Source: Cucumis sativus (lineage: Eukaryota; Streptophyta; Magnoliopsida; Cucurbitales; Cucurbitaceae). Taken from it: a stretch of 64,000 bases of DNA. The translations under genes and the position numbers were made by a program. The stretch spans positions 3,410,001 to 3,474,000 of the forward strand of contig NC_026656.2 of assembly GCF_000004075.3 (NCBI RefSeq), read 5' to 3'. Positions 31,444-44,586 of the stretch are shown one piece after another. Under the pieces are notes generated by a model that saw nothing but the letters and a program-made list of their open reading frames with translations, searched no databases and had not been told where the DNA came from. Numbering within the stretch: the stretch's first letter is position 1; the number at the start of each line of letters is the position of its first letter.

Positions 31444-33403
31444 AAGATTAAATTCAAACATACTTTTTAACTTAGCAGCTAAAATAATTGTATTTTTGGT
31501 TATGTTAGTTTATTGTAAATAAATTAAATAATAATATACTAACAAAAGGAAGTTCTTCATCTTTGTCTTCATTTACCTTATAGGGAATATAATATTTTTA
31601 TTTTAATTTCTAACCTTTACGCAAAGAATTTTTACATTCTTAATATGCATATCTTAACTAGTATAAAGTTAATTATTTGTTTATTTTCTTTAAAAAATTA
31701 TTTTATATTGAATCGAGTTCATTTTCTCAAAATATTTTAAATAATAATTATATTAGTTTGAAATGTGCTCTTATACGGAGTTAAGAATTAAAACATCAAT
31801 AGTTGTAAATATAGCAATCTAATGCATAATCTTAGTAAATAAACTTAATTAAAGAACCAATATAGAAATAAAGGGAAAACTTCTCTAATCTTTTTTTTCT
31901 CTTAAACTCTCAATTTCCTAAAGTTTTCTAAAAATAAAATATAATAATATAAATAAATAAGGAAATTTTGTTGGAATAGCACAGGAAATGAAACTATGTG
32001 TAGCAAAATTTTGAAATAAGTTAGAAAAAGTTTGATGAATTTTTTATTAATGTCAATCTTGTGCTATTTTTTAAAATGTCCCAATAAATAAATTAGGAAA
32101 ATTAAAGAAAATAAATTCTCTTTCCAATATTTATCACTTACAAATCCACTAAAAAGAATTTCTATTATTTATAGACAAAATGATAAGTAGGCTGTAACAA
32201 ACGATGAACACTAACGTGTGTCATATCAAGACACATAGATAACAAATGAGATAGTTATAAATTGACACTTGACAATAGATATGGAGAATGTGCGTCTACA
32301 ATAAAATCAATCTTTTATTTTTTTGTCAATATTTTTATATCAATATTTTTTAATATTTGAGTATATTCTCTTGATCAATGTCAATAAATTTCAAAGGTGT
32401 TTAATAATTCAAAATTCATTGTTTAAACGCATCTTGAGCTTGATTTACAATACAAAACTCCTCATTGTTACGACATTTTTTAATTCAAACTTCTTTCTTA
32501 CTCTTTCCGTTCTCCACAATATCATTTCCATTTCGAGTAATATTATTTACATTCTCTCCTCCAAGTAACCTCTTAAAGCGAAAATGAACCCAGATTGACT
32601 TCGAAATATTTCATATTTATAATTAATGCAAACAAATGAAATTACTTTGGTTTGATTATGAATTTAAAGTAAAATTAAAAAAATATGATTAATTCACATG
32701 TATTACATTTGACTCTATATTCCTTTTTGTCATATTTTGAAATTAAATAATATTTTACAGCCTACTTGCTTTTTTTTTTAATGTATTTTTCTTTGGTTAT
32801 TTAATTATATTCGAAGATCGGAATCCAATCTATTTGATAACCACAGTTTATTAAATACTAAATTCTCATCAAAAGTAAAATTTCAGATTTTCACAAAAAT
32901 AAAAACGATAATTTTGACTTTTTATTTTAATAATTAAGTTAGTTTAAATTATATATTTCCCTTACAAACTTTTAAGTTTACATTTGTTTTATCTTCTTTT
33001 CCAGCTATAAATTTATATTCTAAATTTCTATATATTTCAAAATTTATAGATTTGAAAATGAGAATTATTCATTTTTATAAATTTGTATGTGATAGTTTAC
33101 TTAATTCGTAAAATATTTAAACACAAAATTAAAATTTATTAAATACAAAAAATATAAATATTAAATATTTTTAAAATTTTAAATTTAAACATATACACAG
33201 ACTAAACTCATAATTTAAACTATTAACTTTTGGAGTTTGTTAAAAAATAGAATAAAACGACAAAATATTTACGCCATATAAAATAATTTCTACATCGAAA
33301 AAAGTTCAGAGACCAACAATAAAAAAAATTAAAAAATGTTTCCGATTAATTGGCCTCAGGTGCTTAATATCTTTGAAAAATCATCATTTAGTATTTGGGA
33401 AAT

Positions 33404-33444
33404 GATCGTTTAGGATTTGATCGTTCTCCTAAATCTAAACGATC
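33404..33444. repeat. Hairpin-forming inverted repeat
   Basis: The arms gatcgtttaggattt and aaatctaaacgatc are complementary apart from one missing base, separated by about 12 bases. It may be a fragment of a larger decayed element. Confidence 0.75.
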
Positions 33445-34876
33445 AAGTAACGATTTATTCTACTTTTTAATAATTTTTTTAAAGATTATTTGGTATAAAA
33501 GTAGGATGGTATAACAAGATAAAATATAAATATATATGGAATTCCGAAAAAACAACTTTTCTTAGATTGTTTTACTATGTGTAAATATATTTTGGTGTTC
33601 TATTTATGAAAATTAACACAACTTTTGTAAAGTACAAATTTAACTATTAACTTAGTTAATTTTACAATATTTATATTATGCATTTTCGTTTATATATATA
33701 TATATATATAAAAGATTAAAAATCCACACCATATTTAAATTTAGAGTATTTTAAATAGATTAGTTGATGAAGAAAATTTTTGGCTAATCCAAAAAAATTT
33801 ACTCAACCTACAATTAGTATATACCCTTAGGTAAATTTAATATGAGTATATAGCCCAAAATATAGGTAGATTTAATGCCACAAACTTTAGTTGCAACCTT
33901 AATAGTATAAATTCAATCATAAATGCATCTCTTTTTGTTGCGTTTAACCCAATAGATTTAATAAATCACATGCATTTTAGTTAAGTTGGTAAATTATGAT
34001 TTAAAAAAAAAACTAAACTAAACTAAAATATATATTTTAAAAAACGATTGTTCTCAATCACCGTCAAAACCTTATAACACTTTATATAATTTACCCTCAT
34101 AGATTTCAAATGACTAAACTATAAAAATAACCTCGAGTTTTGTTTTGTTTAAAAAGAAAATTATCGTTAAATAAACGTAACTCAATTAACATACAAATAT
34201 ATTAATATTAATGAAAAAAAAACGTATATAAATGTTTGAATCAATTCTACTTTTGTACCGTCCAAAATTTTGATTTCCAAATTTTGATTCAGTAGTTTTA
34301 AAATATAAGATGAAATTGAAGAGTATTATTGTTTGTGATGTAAATGGCCTAATCCAAATACATGTTTTGGTTGTTTTTGGATTTGTGACCCATAAAAAGG
34401 GGAAAGTATTGGAGGGTTGTTTGGGTGCCAATATTCTTGTTTTATTGGGAAGAGAGCAATTAAATAAATAAATAAATAGAGAGATTAAAAAAGAAATTAT
34501 GGTAACTTAGATGCAATTTTGAGTATTACATTAATTCCATATTCTGATTAATCTCACTAATTTAATCAAACAATTGATGGGTTTCATCATTTGATTATTG
34601 ATTGAAATTTGTGTCTTTAGGTTCGGATTCCGAGCCTTAGCTTCCGCGAATCTCCCTTTTTACACTCTAAGCTTAGAATCCTATGTGCTAACCCCCACTC
34701 CTTATTTATTTCTCCCATTTACTTTTCATTTTTCTCACCCCTACACTTTTACTATATTAACTCCAATTTAGGGTTACCAACTTTTCCTTTTCGTTTTTCT
34801 TCTTTTAACTACTCGTTTAGAGCTACGAGATTGTGAATTAAAACAGTTGACAAAATATAGACGACTAAAAAGTGAA

Positions 34877-34960
34877 TTTAACACAGTGATGATTGACGTG
34901 ATCTTACATATTATAGGTGGGAGGTTCGATCACTCATTCACGTGTCTTTTGTATAATTTC
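34877..34960 (+). mobile_element. Possible short SINE-like fragment
   Basis: It carries gattgacgtgatct (A-box position) and gggaggttcgatcactc (B-box-like), then a T-rich tail. Much degraded, and a chance match is possible. Confidence 0.25.
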
Positions 34961-36584
34961 TTAAGTGTTTAATTTTGAAAACATTCCAATAGTTTACCTT
35001 TTCAACAATTTATTGTTTTTTTATTAAAAGAGTTCGAATAGAATTATTTTTATAGTCAATCCAAAATTTGATGAATGAGTACTAAATGAGGTTTTTTATT
35101 TTTATTTTTTTCATAAAGTGAAATTGAAAACTAACTAATTGATTTAGTACTGTGGATTTTGATTAGTTTGATAATTGATTTTGATTAGTTTGTGTAATTT
35201 AGTTTTTGAAAGCATTTGATTTTAGTGTAGACTTGTTTTATATAATGTTTGGCAATGATTAGGTTGCACACCTACATCATGCATTGTGTGTTTTTAATTT
35301 TTCTTTTTGTAATATTGTAAAAAATAATATTATTTTACTTTTTTAAAAAGACAAATATTATCATATAACAAATATGTTATATTTGTTTGTTTAGGTAAAA
35401 CTTAGATAAAGTTTTAAAAAATATAGTAAAACTAGTAGAAAACCGAAAGTATATCGTAAAATAAACTAACTTATTTATAAATATATCAAAATATTAATGT
35501 ACTGTAACTCTTTAGGAATAGGATTATAAATTTAGATCTCTCACATAGTCGTGCATCCTTTGTGACCTGACAATATCATAATTACTTGTCTTAAAATCTT
35601 ATTAAAGTGAAAGTTCTTCCTATAAAACATAACGAGTAATTTCAGCATGTTTTGTTCTCACTTATCTGCATCCTAAAGAAAAATTTCAAGAGACCACCAA
35701 ACATAGAATCGATTTAACTTTGAAGTTTTTATGATCGAGCCACCGAAAAAGAAAATGCACTTTATTAGTATAGGTAATAAGTTTTAATCCTAAGGATCTC
35801 TCTCATTCAAATGTGATAGCGGTTCATTCATGTTCCATTTCTAAATCTAGAGCATTACATGAACAATGATAAAAAACTCACGATAGATGTATGTCGGAAA
35901 GTAAGTGCAATTTTGTTTTCTTTTGATATGGGAGTTTAGAAGCATTTGCTAAATATCAAGAAATATCATTTAACTTTCTATTGATTTAATGAGTACTTTT
36001 GTTGTTTTAAAAGTTACAACATCATCTTTGATCTTTCACGAGTATTTTAAAAATATACTTTAGATTATTATTTGATGGAAATCTACAATTTTCAAGAAAT
36101 GGACACATAGAATAGTCTACTTTACAATAATTTAATAGATGCTATATATTAACGTATCTTAGGGATACCCATACTTGTGGTCTTTTGATACTACATGATA
36201 TATCATGACTTTTTAAAATATTAATGTTGAGGCAACCATGTCTTGATGCTTTTCCCATTCTTACTTTCTCTTTTTGGCATCAAATTTATTACAACCCTTT
36301 TTATCTATCAATCAAAATTTAGTTTCTAATTAAAATAAAAAGGGTTGTTTTTTAATTAAAAAAAAACTCAACGAAATTAACCCTATCATATATTTATTAA
36401 ATAAAAAAATATCAAAAATAGGACATTTCATCAAATATTTATAATTTATAGAAAAACGAATGTAATAAATTTTGTTCTATAAGTTTAAATAGTTTGTTTA
36501 CTTTTTTTTTTTAAAAAGACTCATTTAAATGATATAATATATAACTTAATTTATTTTTTATATTAATTTTAAAATAAATATTGC

Positions 36585-36669
36585 ATAGGTCAATCTAGTT
36601 GACATGACCATTTATTTTAGGGTGAAATGTTCGAATCTCCCGACCCATAATTGTTGAAAAAAAAGAAAG
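36585..36669 (+). mobile_element. SINE-like element with pol III box motifs and A-tail
   Basis: The motifs tctagttgacatgacc (A-box region), gaaatgttcgaatctccc (B-box region) and ttgttgaaaaaaaagaaa (3' end with A-rich tail) occur in the order of a short tRNA-derived SINE widespread in dicots. The family name is not certain. Confidence 0.45.
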
Positions 36670-36879
36670 TCTAAAGTATGTCTATATATATATATTTATA
36701 CTAAAGTTTCAATCGTGATTAGGTAGTAATAAAATAACCAAAAAATAATTTATATAAAATTAGTGTAAACTAAAATGGATAAAAATAGGGATTTTTTTTA
36801 AAAATTATTTGAATCACTAAAAACTAAAATTTATTAAATTTAATTTGAGGCATTTTTAAAAATAGTAAAATAAATTAAA

Positions 36880-37010
36880 ATATTTACAAATTATAACAAA
36901 ATTTTAAATTCTATAACTGATAGTATTCTATCACTGTAGCATATGAGTGACTATCCGTAATAGACTTTGTCTATAAGCTGTAACTATTTTATAAAATCTA
37001 CTATTTTTAA
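36880..37010. mobile_element. Partial copy of a palindromic MITE-like family
   Basis: The left end tatttacaaattataacaaa and inner motifs such as tctatcactgtagca and atagactttgtctat match the more complete copy at 44461-44586. The right terminal repeat is eroded. Confidence 0.45.
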
Positions 37011-37879
37011 AAATGTTTCTTTCATTTTTCTATGAAGAAGAGTAAATATTTTGTTAAATGTTTTATTTTTAACAAATTTTCATAAAAAGAAGAGATTGAG
37101 ATTAAATAGTAAAGATAAAAAGGTTAGAGACATTGTAAAATATAGCAACTGAAACTAAAATATTTTGAGATATAACATACAACAAATTTCAAAAGAGTAA
37201 TATATCTTAAAATCAAATGAAAAAGTCTAGAGTTTTTTTTTTTAAATAATTAAAATTACCATAATGCATATCTTTTCATATACTTTTAAAACGAGAATTG
37301 ATATTTTATCGGTTTAGATATGATCAAATTAGATATACAATATTGTTTATATATCTTACTATCGACAAATTAATAATGACACAATGCATTATATCGATGT
37401 AAAAACAAAAGTACAGAACATTAACTAAAATTAACTCCACAAAACATATATTCGGAACGAAAAAGTTAGATATTCAAATTAGATGGGGAAATAAAAAGCA
37501 ATAATGAAGCATGACACATATATTTATAAAATATGATATAAATAGGCCAATGAAAAAAAATGTCATATCAAATAATAAATGGGGCCTTCCCTTTACATGT
37601 AAGGAATTAATATTTTTCTATTAATATGTTGATACTCACACCACTAATTTATTAAAAGCAAAATACATTTTTGTCAATTTAATAATTATTTATTCTTTTT
37701 AAATCAACAAATAATAAATATAAGATGAAATTAAAGGACAGAGATCTAGGGGTGTTTTAGAAATATCATTAAATAATAATGGTTGTAGGTGTAATAAATG
37801 GAAAACTTTGAGGGCCTTTTTGCAAACCCATTCCGAAATTAATAAGTTTGCAATAACGCTCCTTTCATTTCTTAAGAGC

Positions 37880-37914
37880 TTCTTCTTCTTCTTCTTCTTC
37901 TTTCTTCTTCTTTG
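37880..37914 (+). repeat. (CTT)n microsatellite just upstream of the DUF1645 gene
   Basis: An imperfect CTT tract ends about 25 bases before the start codon at 37940, so it lies in the 5' leader. Confidence 0.9.
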
Positions 37915-37939
37915 TCTTCTCCGTTTTGGTGGTGAGCTG

Positions 37940-39154
37940 ATGAACAGAGCGATGGAGCTCCAAACCAGCAACAATGGCGGTGAAAATTTGGATTCAGGTA
38001 TCAAAACGGAGCTTCAAGAAACCTTTAATGGTGGAACTTATGGTGCTCATGAGCCACAGTCTGTTTTTGAAGACGTTGATAGTGCCTGTTCCACTCCTTA
38101 TGTTAGTGCTCCTTCGAGTCCCGGACGTGGCCCTGTTGGTGGATTCTATTACAGTGCTCCGGCTAGTCCAATGCATTTTGCTATAACTAAGTCATCGAAC
38201 TCTTCCTCTCAGTTTCCGTCGTCGAAGGACAGTCATTCGTTTTCGTTCGAGTTTGAGTTTTCTGGGAGGTTTGGGTCTAATGGGTCGGGTTCAGTAGGGT
38301 CTATGAGCTCAGCGGATGAGTTGTTTTTGAACGGGAAGATCAGGCCGATGAAACTCTCGACTCACTTGGAGCAGCCGCAGGTTTTGGCGCCATTGTTGGA
38401 TCTGGAAGGAGAAGATGAAGATGATGAAGGGGGTGAAATTGTTGGGTATGTAAGAGGGAGAGATCTGCGACTTCGGGATAAATCTCTCCGGCGAAGAACC
38501 AGATCTATGTCGCCGTTGAGAAATACGCCGGTGGAATGGACTGAAAATGACGATGAGGATTTGAATGCTGATGGGTTTCTTGAAAACGATTCCGGAGAAG
38601 GGAAAACGGTGAAGAAGATTGAAGAAGAAGGGTTTATGAGTTCAGAAACGACGACTCCTTCAGTTTCAGCTTCGTCGTCAAGATCTTCATCAGCAGGAAG
38701 AAACTCGAAGAGATGGGTTTTCTTGAAGGATTTTCTATACAGAAGCAAAAGTGAAGGAAGAAGCAGTAATCACAAATTCTGGTCCAACATTTCTTTTTCT
38801 TCAGCAAAAGAGAAAAAACCAACAGCATCCACTTCCACTTCTTCTTCCACTTCATCTTCAACGAAGCAAAAAGCTATGAAACCATCAGCACAGAAGGTGA
38901 AAGGGGGAAGTGGGCAAGTTCCAGCGAAGAAGCCGGCGACCGGAAAACCTACGAACGGTGTCGGGAAACGGCGCATTCCGCCGTCGCCTCATGAGCTGCA
39001 CTACACTAAAAACAGAGCACAAGCAGAGGAGTTGAGGAAGAAGACATTCTTGCCTTACAGACAAGGCTTGCTTGGCTGCTTGGGGTTCAGCTCAAAGGGC
39101 TATGGAGCTATGAATGGCTTTGCAAGAGCCTTGAACTCTGTCTCTTCCAGGTAA
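37940..39154 (+). CDS. DUF1645 family protein, intronless
   Basis: A single exon gives 404 residues from MNRAMELQ; a methionine four residues further on is an alternative start. The reading frame stays open 44 codons upstream through the CTT tract, but those residues are low-complexity and unconserved. The family signs are VFEDVDSACSTPYVSAPSSP with YYSAPASPMHF near the N-terminus, FEFEFSGRF, a central acidic stretch (LEGEDEDDEGGE), RTRSMSPLR, and RWVFLKDFLYRSKSEGR. The C-terminus reads RRIPPSPHELHYTKNRAQAE, then EELRKKTFLPYRQGLLGCLG. The rest is Ser-rich and probably disordered. DUF1645 proteins are plant-specific; some are reported as stress- or elicitor-responsive, but the biochemical role is not known, so I assign none. 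The basic patches would suit a nuclear location, which is inference. Confidence 0.93.
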   Translation: MNRAMELQTSNNGGENLDSGIKTELQETFNGGTYGAHEPQSVFEDVDSACSTPYVSAPSSPGRGPVGGFYYSAPASPMHFAITKSSNSSSQFPSSKDSHSFSFEFEFSGRFGSNGSGSVGSMSSADELFLNGKIRPMKLSTHLEQPQVLAPLLDLEGEDEDDEGGEIVGYVRGRDLRLRDKSLRRRTRSMSPLRNTPVEWTENDDEDLNADGFLENDSGEGKTVKKIEEEGFMSSETTTPSVSASSSRSSSAGRNSKRWVFLKDFLYRSKSEGRSSNHKFWSNISFSSAKEKKPTASTSTSSSTSSSTKQKAMKPSAQKVKGGSGQVPAKKPATGKPTNGVGKRRIPPSPHELHYTKNRAQAEELRKKTFLPYRQGLLGCLGFSSKGYGAMNGFARALNSVSSR

Positions 39155-40669
39155 AGAAAAAATATGAAAAAAGAAAAAAAGAAAAAAAAGAAAGATAAAT
39201 AAGATCAATCAGATATAGCTAGCTTTTTTCATTTCAAAGGAAATTGTATAGCAAGTTTTCCTTTTTCTTTTCCTCAAACTTTCTCTATGCTAAGATGATG
39301 ATTATATTAATGTATTCTTGTTATTGATTTGATCCTCTTTTTTCCATCCAAGAGATCTTAGTTTCTGAGACCCAATCTCTAAGAGGGTCTTTGTAGAATC
39401 TAGAAATTAATGGGGTGTTCCTTTTTTAACTCCCCAGTATGGCTTTTGTGTTAAGTTACTGTTCATTTCAGCATTGTAATATATACCCATTTTCTCCATG
39501 AATCTGTGTCTTAGATGAGCCTCCTTAAGCTTGTTTAAGTTTATGATAATGGAAGTAAGAAGAAGTTCACTTGTGCTAACATCTTTTAATCAAATGTTTC
39601 TCTAATGGAGTTTATCTGTTGAATTTTTGTAGCCTTTTTCTCTGATTTATTGATTTTTTCTTTCCTTTTCAGAACTATGATCAAATAACCAGTAAAGAAA
39701 TCCATAACTTTGGAAACGTTTTTAGTTGTCCTAATTTTTTAAAACACAGGACAGAGGAAGTTTCAAGAAAGATGTTATCCAGATTAAAAGAAAGTAAGTC
39801 TAAGAAAAAAACAATCATCCAAATGTATTTGATTGAATTTTGTTCTAAAAAGTTAGAATCCTTGTTTTTTCTTTTTCTTTTAATAACTTGGGTATCAAAG
39901 AATACACTCTTTGCATTATGCTCATGGCCCACCTCTACTGATCTCCAAAGAGGTTCCACCCATCCTAAAGCCAGATCCAAGAGACAACAAGGATTTTAGA
40001 TTCTTAAATTTTTCACTTGTGACACTAGACTTTATAGAATATTTCCAAATGTCTCCAAGTCCTAACCCCCATAGCCATCATAAGCTATTTTCTATAAGCA
40101 ACTTGGGGAACAACTTCTTAGATTTCCCACTACCTTTTCCACTTCAGCCAAAAAATAAAAGTGCATCCAAGAAAAATAAAGAAAGAAAAAAAGATTGTAA
40201 TGTGTTCGAATCTGTTACATTTTATTATGGTTGTGCGATGATGAGTGATTTATTAGTGACTTTTATGGGGGTTGTGTTGAAAGATAAAAACCTAAAATAA
40301 AAAGTGATGATGGTTGATGATTGATGATTGATGATGATGATGAGAGAGAATGTTGATTTTGGTTAGTGAGAAATGAGATCAAATTATAGGGCCATGGCTC
40401 ACATGTTGATGGGACATTGCTGTGTGAGGGCTACAGAAGAAGGCCCCATGTTAACCTACGGATCCACAAGGGGATGACTCATTTACAGACAAACAGCAAG
40501 AGATAACTTTATGTTCTCTTGGTGCCATTCTTATCTTCTGTGGCCCAGCCGACCTCTTTTTCTACCTCCCTCACATTGTTGCCTGGATGCTTGAAAGAGA
40601 TTTAAGGTAAGTTTCTTTCCCTTTTTTCTTTTTAATTTTCGATTATCGGGTAACAGACGGTGTTTTACA

Positions 40670-41010
40670 AAGCCCTCTTCAGTGCTCTCCTAGATGCACT
40701 AAGGCGCTAGCCGCAGCTAGTGCCTTGCCTGTTCAAGGTGACGCTCACAAAGTAAGGTATGGGTAGGCACACGTCTTTTAAGAAGATATAGCACGCTAGG
40801 CGTTAGACGCTTGTCTAGGGCATGCCTATTTTTCATATTTTCACTTCAACTATGGTTTCTTGTATCTATGCAGTCTACTTTTATATCCACTGCATCTGAA
40901 AAGAAACAAAGACTCACGTTCTTTTTCTTTTTTGCGGCTTGCGTTTAAGCTGTAGAAGACTATTGCGCTTGACCCTACTCTCCTTATATACTATGCATGT
41001 CCCTGTCCCA
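40670..41010. repeat. Dispersed GC-richer repeat with 'aggcgc' motifs
   Basis: Strings such as actaaggcgctagcc, gctagtgccttgcc, ctaggcgttagacgc and ttgcgcttgacc mark a plant dispersed repeat of unclear class. It stands out by composition from the AT-rich surroundings. Confidence 0.4.
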
Positions 41011-41639
41011 TAATCTACGGGGAGGTTTTCCCCACCCCAAGACCAACCCTGAGAGACAACAGTTTCACATTATTAGGGCTTTGGTTCGAACTATGCATTT
41101 GGGAGTATGAGGGTGTATGGAAATCTTCTAGGGTTGCCCTAGTCCCTAGTACATGATCCCTTTATTATTGTTGAATCATATGATCAGTAGATGTATTATT
41201 TATAAAGTAGGGTCTACACTGTTAATTTATTTTAGTTGTTGAAGGAAAATTTTCTGGGAGGGTACTTCTAAGTGTGTAAACATTACACAGTTCTAATTGC
41301 CACTGTTATATCTTCATTTTTGAAACAAAAGTAAATTTCTTTTGTTTCAAAAAAGGTTGTGGGGATAAAGGTAAACTTTGGAGAAAAGTTAGGAGTTTGA
41401 TTTTGTTTTTGCCTGAATTAGGAAACTCAGTTAAAATAATTGGGAATAGGGTGGAAAAGGATATGGATATGTCATGTTCCCATGAATTAACCCCAGTGGA
41501 TTGTGTTCCTAATCTCTCTGTGGCCATGATGTTTCCTTGATGTTAGCATAAAGGAGAAAGAGATAGGTGGTGGTTGAGTGATGGAAACATTTGACTTTGA
41601 TTGTTTTTACATGTTAAGCTTTTGGGTCGGTTTGCACAT

Positions 41640-42420
41640 ACCTTAATAGATCTTATAGGACCACAACTTGATCCTTTTGTGTCAAAAATAAAACTTGTGG
41701 TCGAGAGGGAGATCTAAACCAATGTGATTTTGATCTTTCATGGTGAACTCGGTTTTTCTAAGGGTGCCTTAACTGATCGATCTCACTCGATCAAGACCTG
41801 ATTCTCTACAACTTTTGATGTCGGAAAATTCGTGTTGTGGTGGAGGAGAGGGAGGTTTGAACCAATGTTGTTGATTTTGATCTTTTTTGGTGAACTTGAG
41901 TTTTTTAGGTGTACCACGATTGATCGAGCTCATTGATCGAATCATGTTCATCAAACATCATTTGGGAGGTGTTTTGACCCACCTACTTCATAAGTTGGTG
42001 TTAAATAACTCAATTCTATCAACTTTCGTTGTGTTTGCTATTGAAATTTGTAGGTTTATTGAAGAATTTCATCTTCCCCTAGTTCTCTCTCCCTCCGTTA
42101 CGTTTCTTAATTTCAGACCAAACAACTATGTACCCAAAACATAGATTCCTTAGCTCCAACGTATTAATTTGAGACTTTAGATATGGTCTCAAACACTCCT
42201 CAATGTTAAGATTATTTGTGAGAGTGAGTCCTAACTTGATGTTGTTGATTTTCATCTTTGGAGGCGAAATGCAAATAATAACTCCAGGAGAATGGGGACC
42301 TCCATTGATCTCACAGGACCACAACTACGATCTTGCAATATCCTAACCGATGTTGTCGATTTCGATCTTTAGGGACGAACCCGAGGTCGAGGGGGAGAAA
42401 TACCTACTTTCTACCACTAG
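41640..42420. repeat. Degenerate array of about 110-150 bp repeats
   Basis: At least three related units occur: around 41690-41800 (aaccaatgtgattttgatct, then ggtgaactcggttttt), 41830-41945 (gaaccaatgttgttgatttt, then ggtgaacttgagttttt) and 42320-42390 (ccgatgttgtcgatttcgat, then gacgaacccgagg). A weaker unit lies near 42235. Each also carries a gatcga and tcgagggag-like motif. Origin unknown. Confidence 0.6.
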
Positions 42421-43107
42421 TAGATGTCTACCTTGTGAAAGGGTGGAAGTGGGAAGAAGTTAAAAAAAGTATTTGTTTCTTTCTTTTCATACACATCTGA
42501 AATGACCAACTTTCCTAGACATTTCTTACTCTAATGCTTTGGTTCCCACAAGTTGAAGGTAGGTTTTTTCAGATGCTCACATGGGGCTGCCTTCAACAAA
42601 CAATATCAATCATTGTGATTTCTTGTAGCATCTCATTGCCTTCTCTTGCTTGCTTCATTTCATAGTTTTATATTTCCTATTGTGTTAACTTCTCACCTCA
42701 TAGGGCCCAAGGATCTGTTCTTAATCATGAAACTTGTGGTGTTCATTGAATATTTTGTTGGTGAGTTGTGTGAGATATCGTAAAGTTGAGGCTGTTAATG
42801 CACTAATCATCTCTATTTTGTAACGTCTTTTCAAACATGAACAAAGTTTGAAAAATCTGAAAGGTTAAATTACATCGAGTTTGTAAGTTTGCCTCAATGC
42901 GTTATTTTAACCTTTTAAAAGGCTTTATAGGTTTCCAACTACGTTTTATCCGTTAAATATAAAGTTAAATTGTCTAATAGAGTGATAACCTTTCAATTGT
43001 GTATCTAATAAATTTGTAAATTTAAAAGAAATATTTGCTGCATATACGAATTATCATGTTAGATTTTCATCATTTTTATCGTTAATGGGAATATTTAGTT
43101 TTAAAGC

Positions 43108-43203
43108 AAGTTTAGTTCAATTGTGTTTGACATATTTTCTTTTATTTGAGATTGAAGATTCAATTCTCAATCATCACAATTGTTGTACCAAAGAAAAAAT
43201 AAA
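43108..43203 (+). mobile_element. Possible SINE-like fragment
   Basis: The segment agtttagttcaattgtgttt followed by gacat, then gaagattcaattctcaatc and ttgttgtaccaaagaaaaaa, has the order of the SINE-like element at 36585-36669 with an A-rich tail. It is strongly diverged. Confidence 0.35.
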
Positions 43204-44460
43204 TATAGTAACATTCGTAACCAATCGATAAAAAAAGTTAAATGAATCTTATTATCATAATGGAAAGTCTGGAAGTATGAGTCAAACTACATGTTAGTTG
43301 TTAAAACAATCATGCTGATTAAAGCCAAAAAAGACGAAAGCATCCAACAACTGAGGGGTTCATAAGAAAAGGCTTAGATTAAGGGCAAAGGCATCTTAAA
43401 ACTATCCTATCAACAACACGCCTCAAAGATTAAAGCCAAATCACCAAAAGAATACAACATCATCAAACCGAGATATTCTTCAACATCTATCAATGTATGT
43501 ATATATATATATTTATTTCACCATCCCTAAAGAAAAAGATGATTGGTGATGGTGATGGAAATATTATTTAGGGGATGAGAAACAAATCCCCCATGGTCCA
43601 AAACCATCATTTTCTTTTCATGCCAAACAAAAACCTCATCAAACAAGAAGTACAGAAGAAATCTCTTTCAGTGTCAACCTCTTATCAAACCCCAACCCCA
43701 CACCAAAAGCTTCCTTTTCTCAACCTACCCACCCCTTTTTGGGCCTTTTATGGGCTTGTTTTTGTAGCCCTAATGCAATTGGGCTGGAACAGTGTTCGTG
43801 CGACGAATGTGAGGCGATTTTATAGAGAATTTTAATTAATCATAGATAATGTATTGGTTAAATTACCATTTTCATCTCTATATTTTGAAATTTATTTAAA
43901 TTTTAGTTATCTTCAATGAAGTTAATTTTTTTTTATTGAAATTCATTAAGTAAATTAATATGAAGTAATATTAGTAACTAAATTTAATATTTACTAAAAC
44001 TATGTTAACAAAAATTAAAATTTAAAAGTACGAACATTACAATCAAATCGATCATTTGTTGGATGAATTTAAATTACTTTTTTAAGCAATTTTTTTTCCT
44101 TTCACTATAGTAATGATATTTTGTTGGATTTCACTGAATTTTGAAGTAAAATTCTTATTTTACTTTTTAATATATGCAAATACAACTAACATAATTAGTT
44201 AATTATCATTAACATATTTAATTGATATACCAATATTTTTTTCTTTGAAGATTTTCTCAAAACTACAAGAATAGTAATTGAAAACATCACCAATTTTAAT
44301 TAGGAACTTTACAAAAGTTATAATAGCATGTTCTATTTATAACTCGAGTGACATATGGATGTGCTAGTTAACTATCTGTATGGTTTAAAATATATTTAAT
44401 TTAAAATAATAGATGCTAAGATTAATTGTTTATTTTAAATATAGTAAACTGAATTAAATT

Positions 44461-44586
44461 ATTTACAAATATAACAAAATATCACAATCGATAGACTACA
44501 ATAGACTATGCTATTAGCTATATGTGCTTATTTGTATCATGATAGACACATATATTGTTATATTTTGCTACATTTGTAAATATTTT
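44461..44586. mobile_element. Palindromic MITE-like element
   Basis: The left end atttacaaatataacaaaat is the near-perfect inverse of the right end attttgctacatttgtaaat. Inside are inverted gatagac/gtctatc-type motifs (atcgatagactacaatagac and catgatagacacata). There is no coding capacity. Related copies lie at 36880-37010 and 57361-57512. Confidence 0.6.

Larger units (their letters stand above)
30819..37800. other. Very AT-rich intergenic region
   Basis: After the TRM 3' untranslated region I see about 6.8 kb without a conserved protein. It contains (AT)n at about 31413-31440 and 33690-33711, a strong hairpin at 33404-33444, two SINE-like fragments (34877-34960 and 36585-36669) and a partial MITE-like element (36880-37010). 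Confidence 0.6.

Noticed and set aside
37808-37939. Upstream in-frame extension of the DUF1645 protein
   Set aside because: It translates the CTT microsatellite into poly-Phe/Leu and is not part of the family; the start at 37940 is preferred.
39911-40300. 129-codon open frame downstream of the DUF1645 gene
   Set aside because: Composition resembles translated AT-rich non-coding DNA and no family features are seen.
42552-42597. Hairpin gttgaaggtag / ctgccttcaac as a microRNA precursor
   Set aside because: The stem is only about 11 bp, too short for a plant microRNA precursor, and no known mature sequence is visible.
43575-43835. 86-codon open frame as a small gene
   Set aside because: Lys/Pro-rich composition without recognisable motif, no clear TATA or splice context, in a repeat-rich tract.
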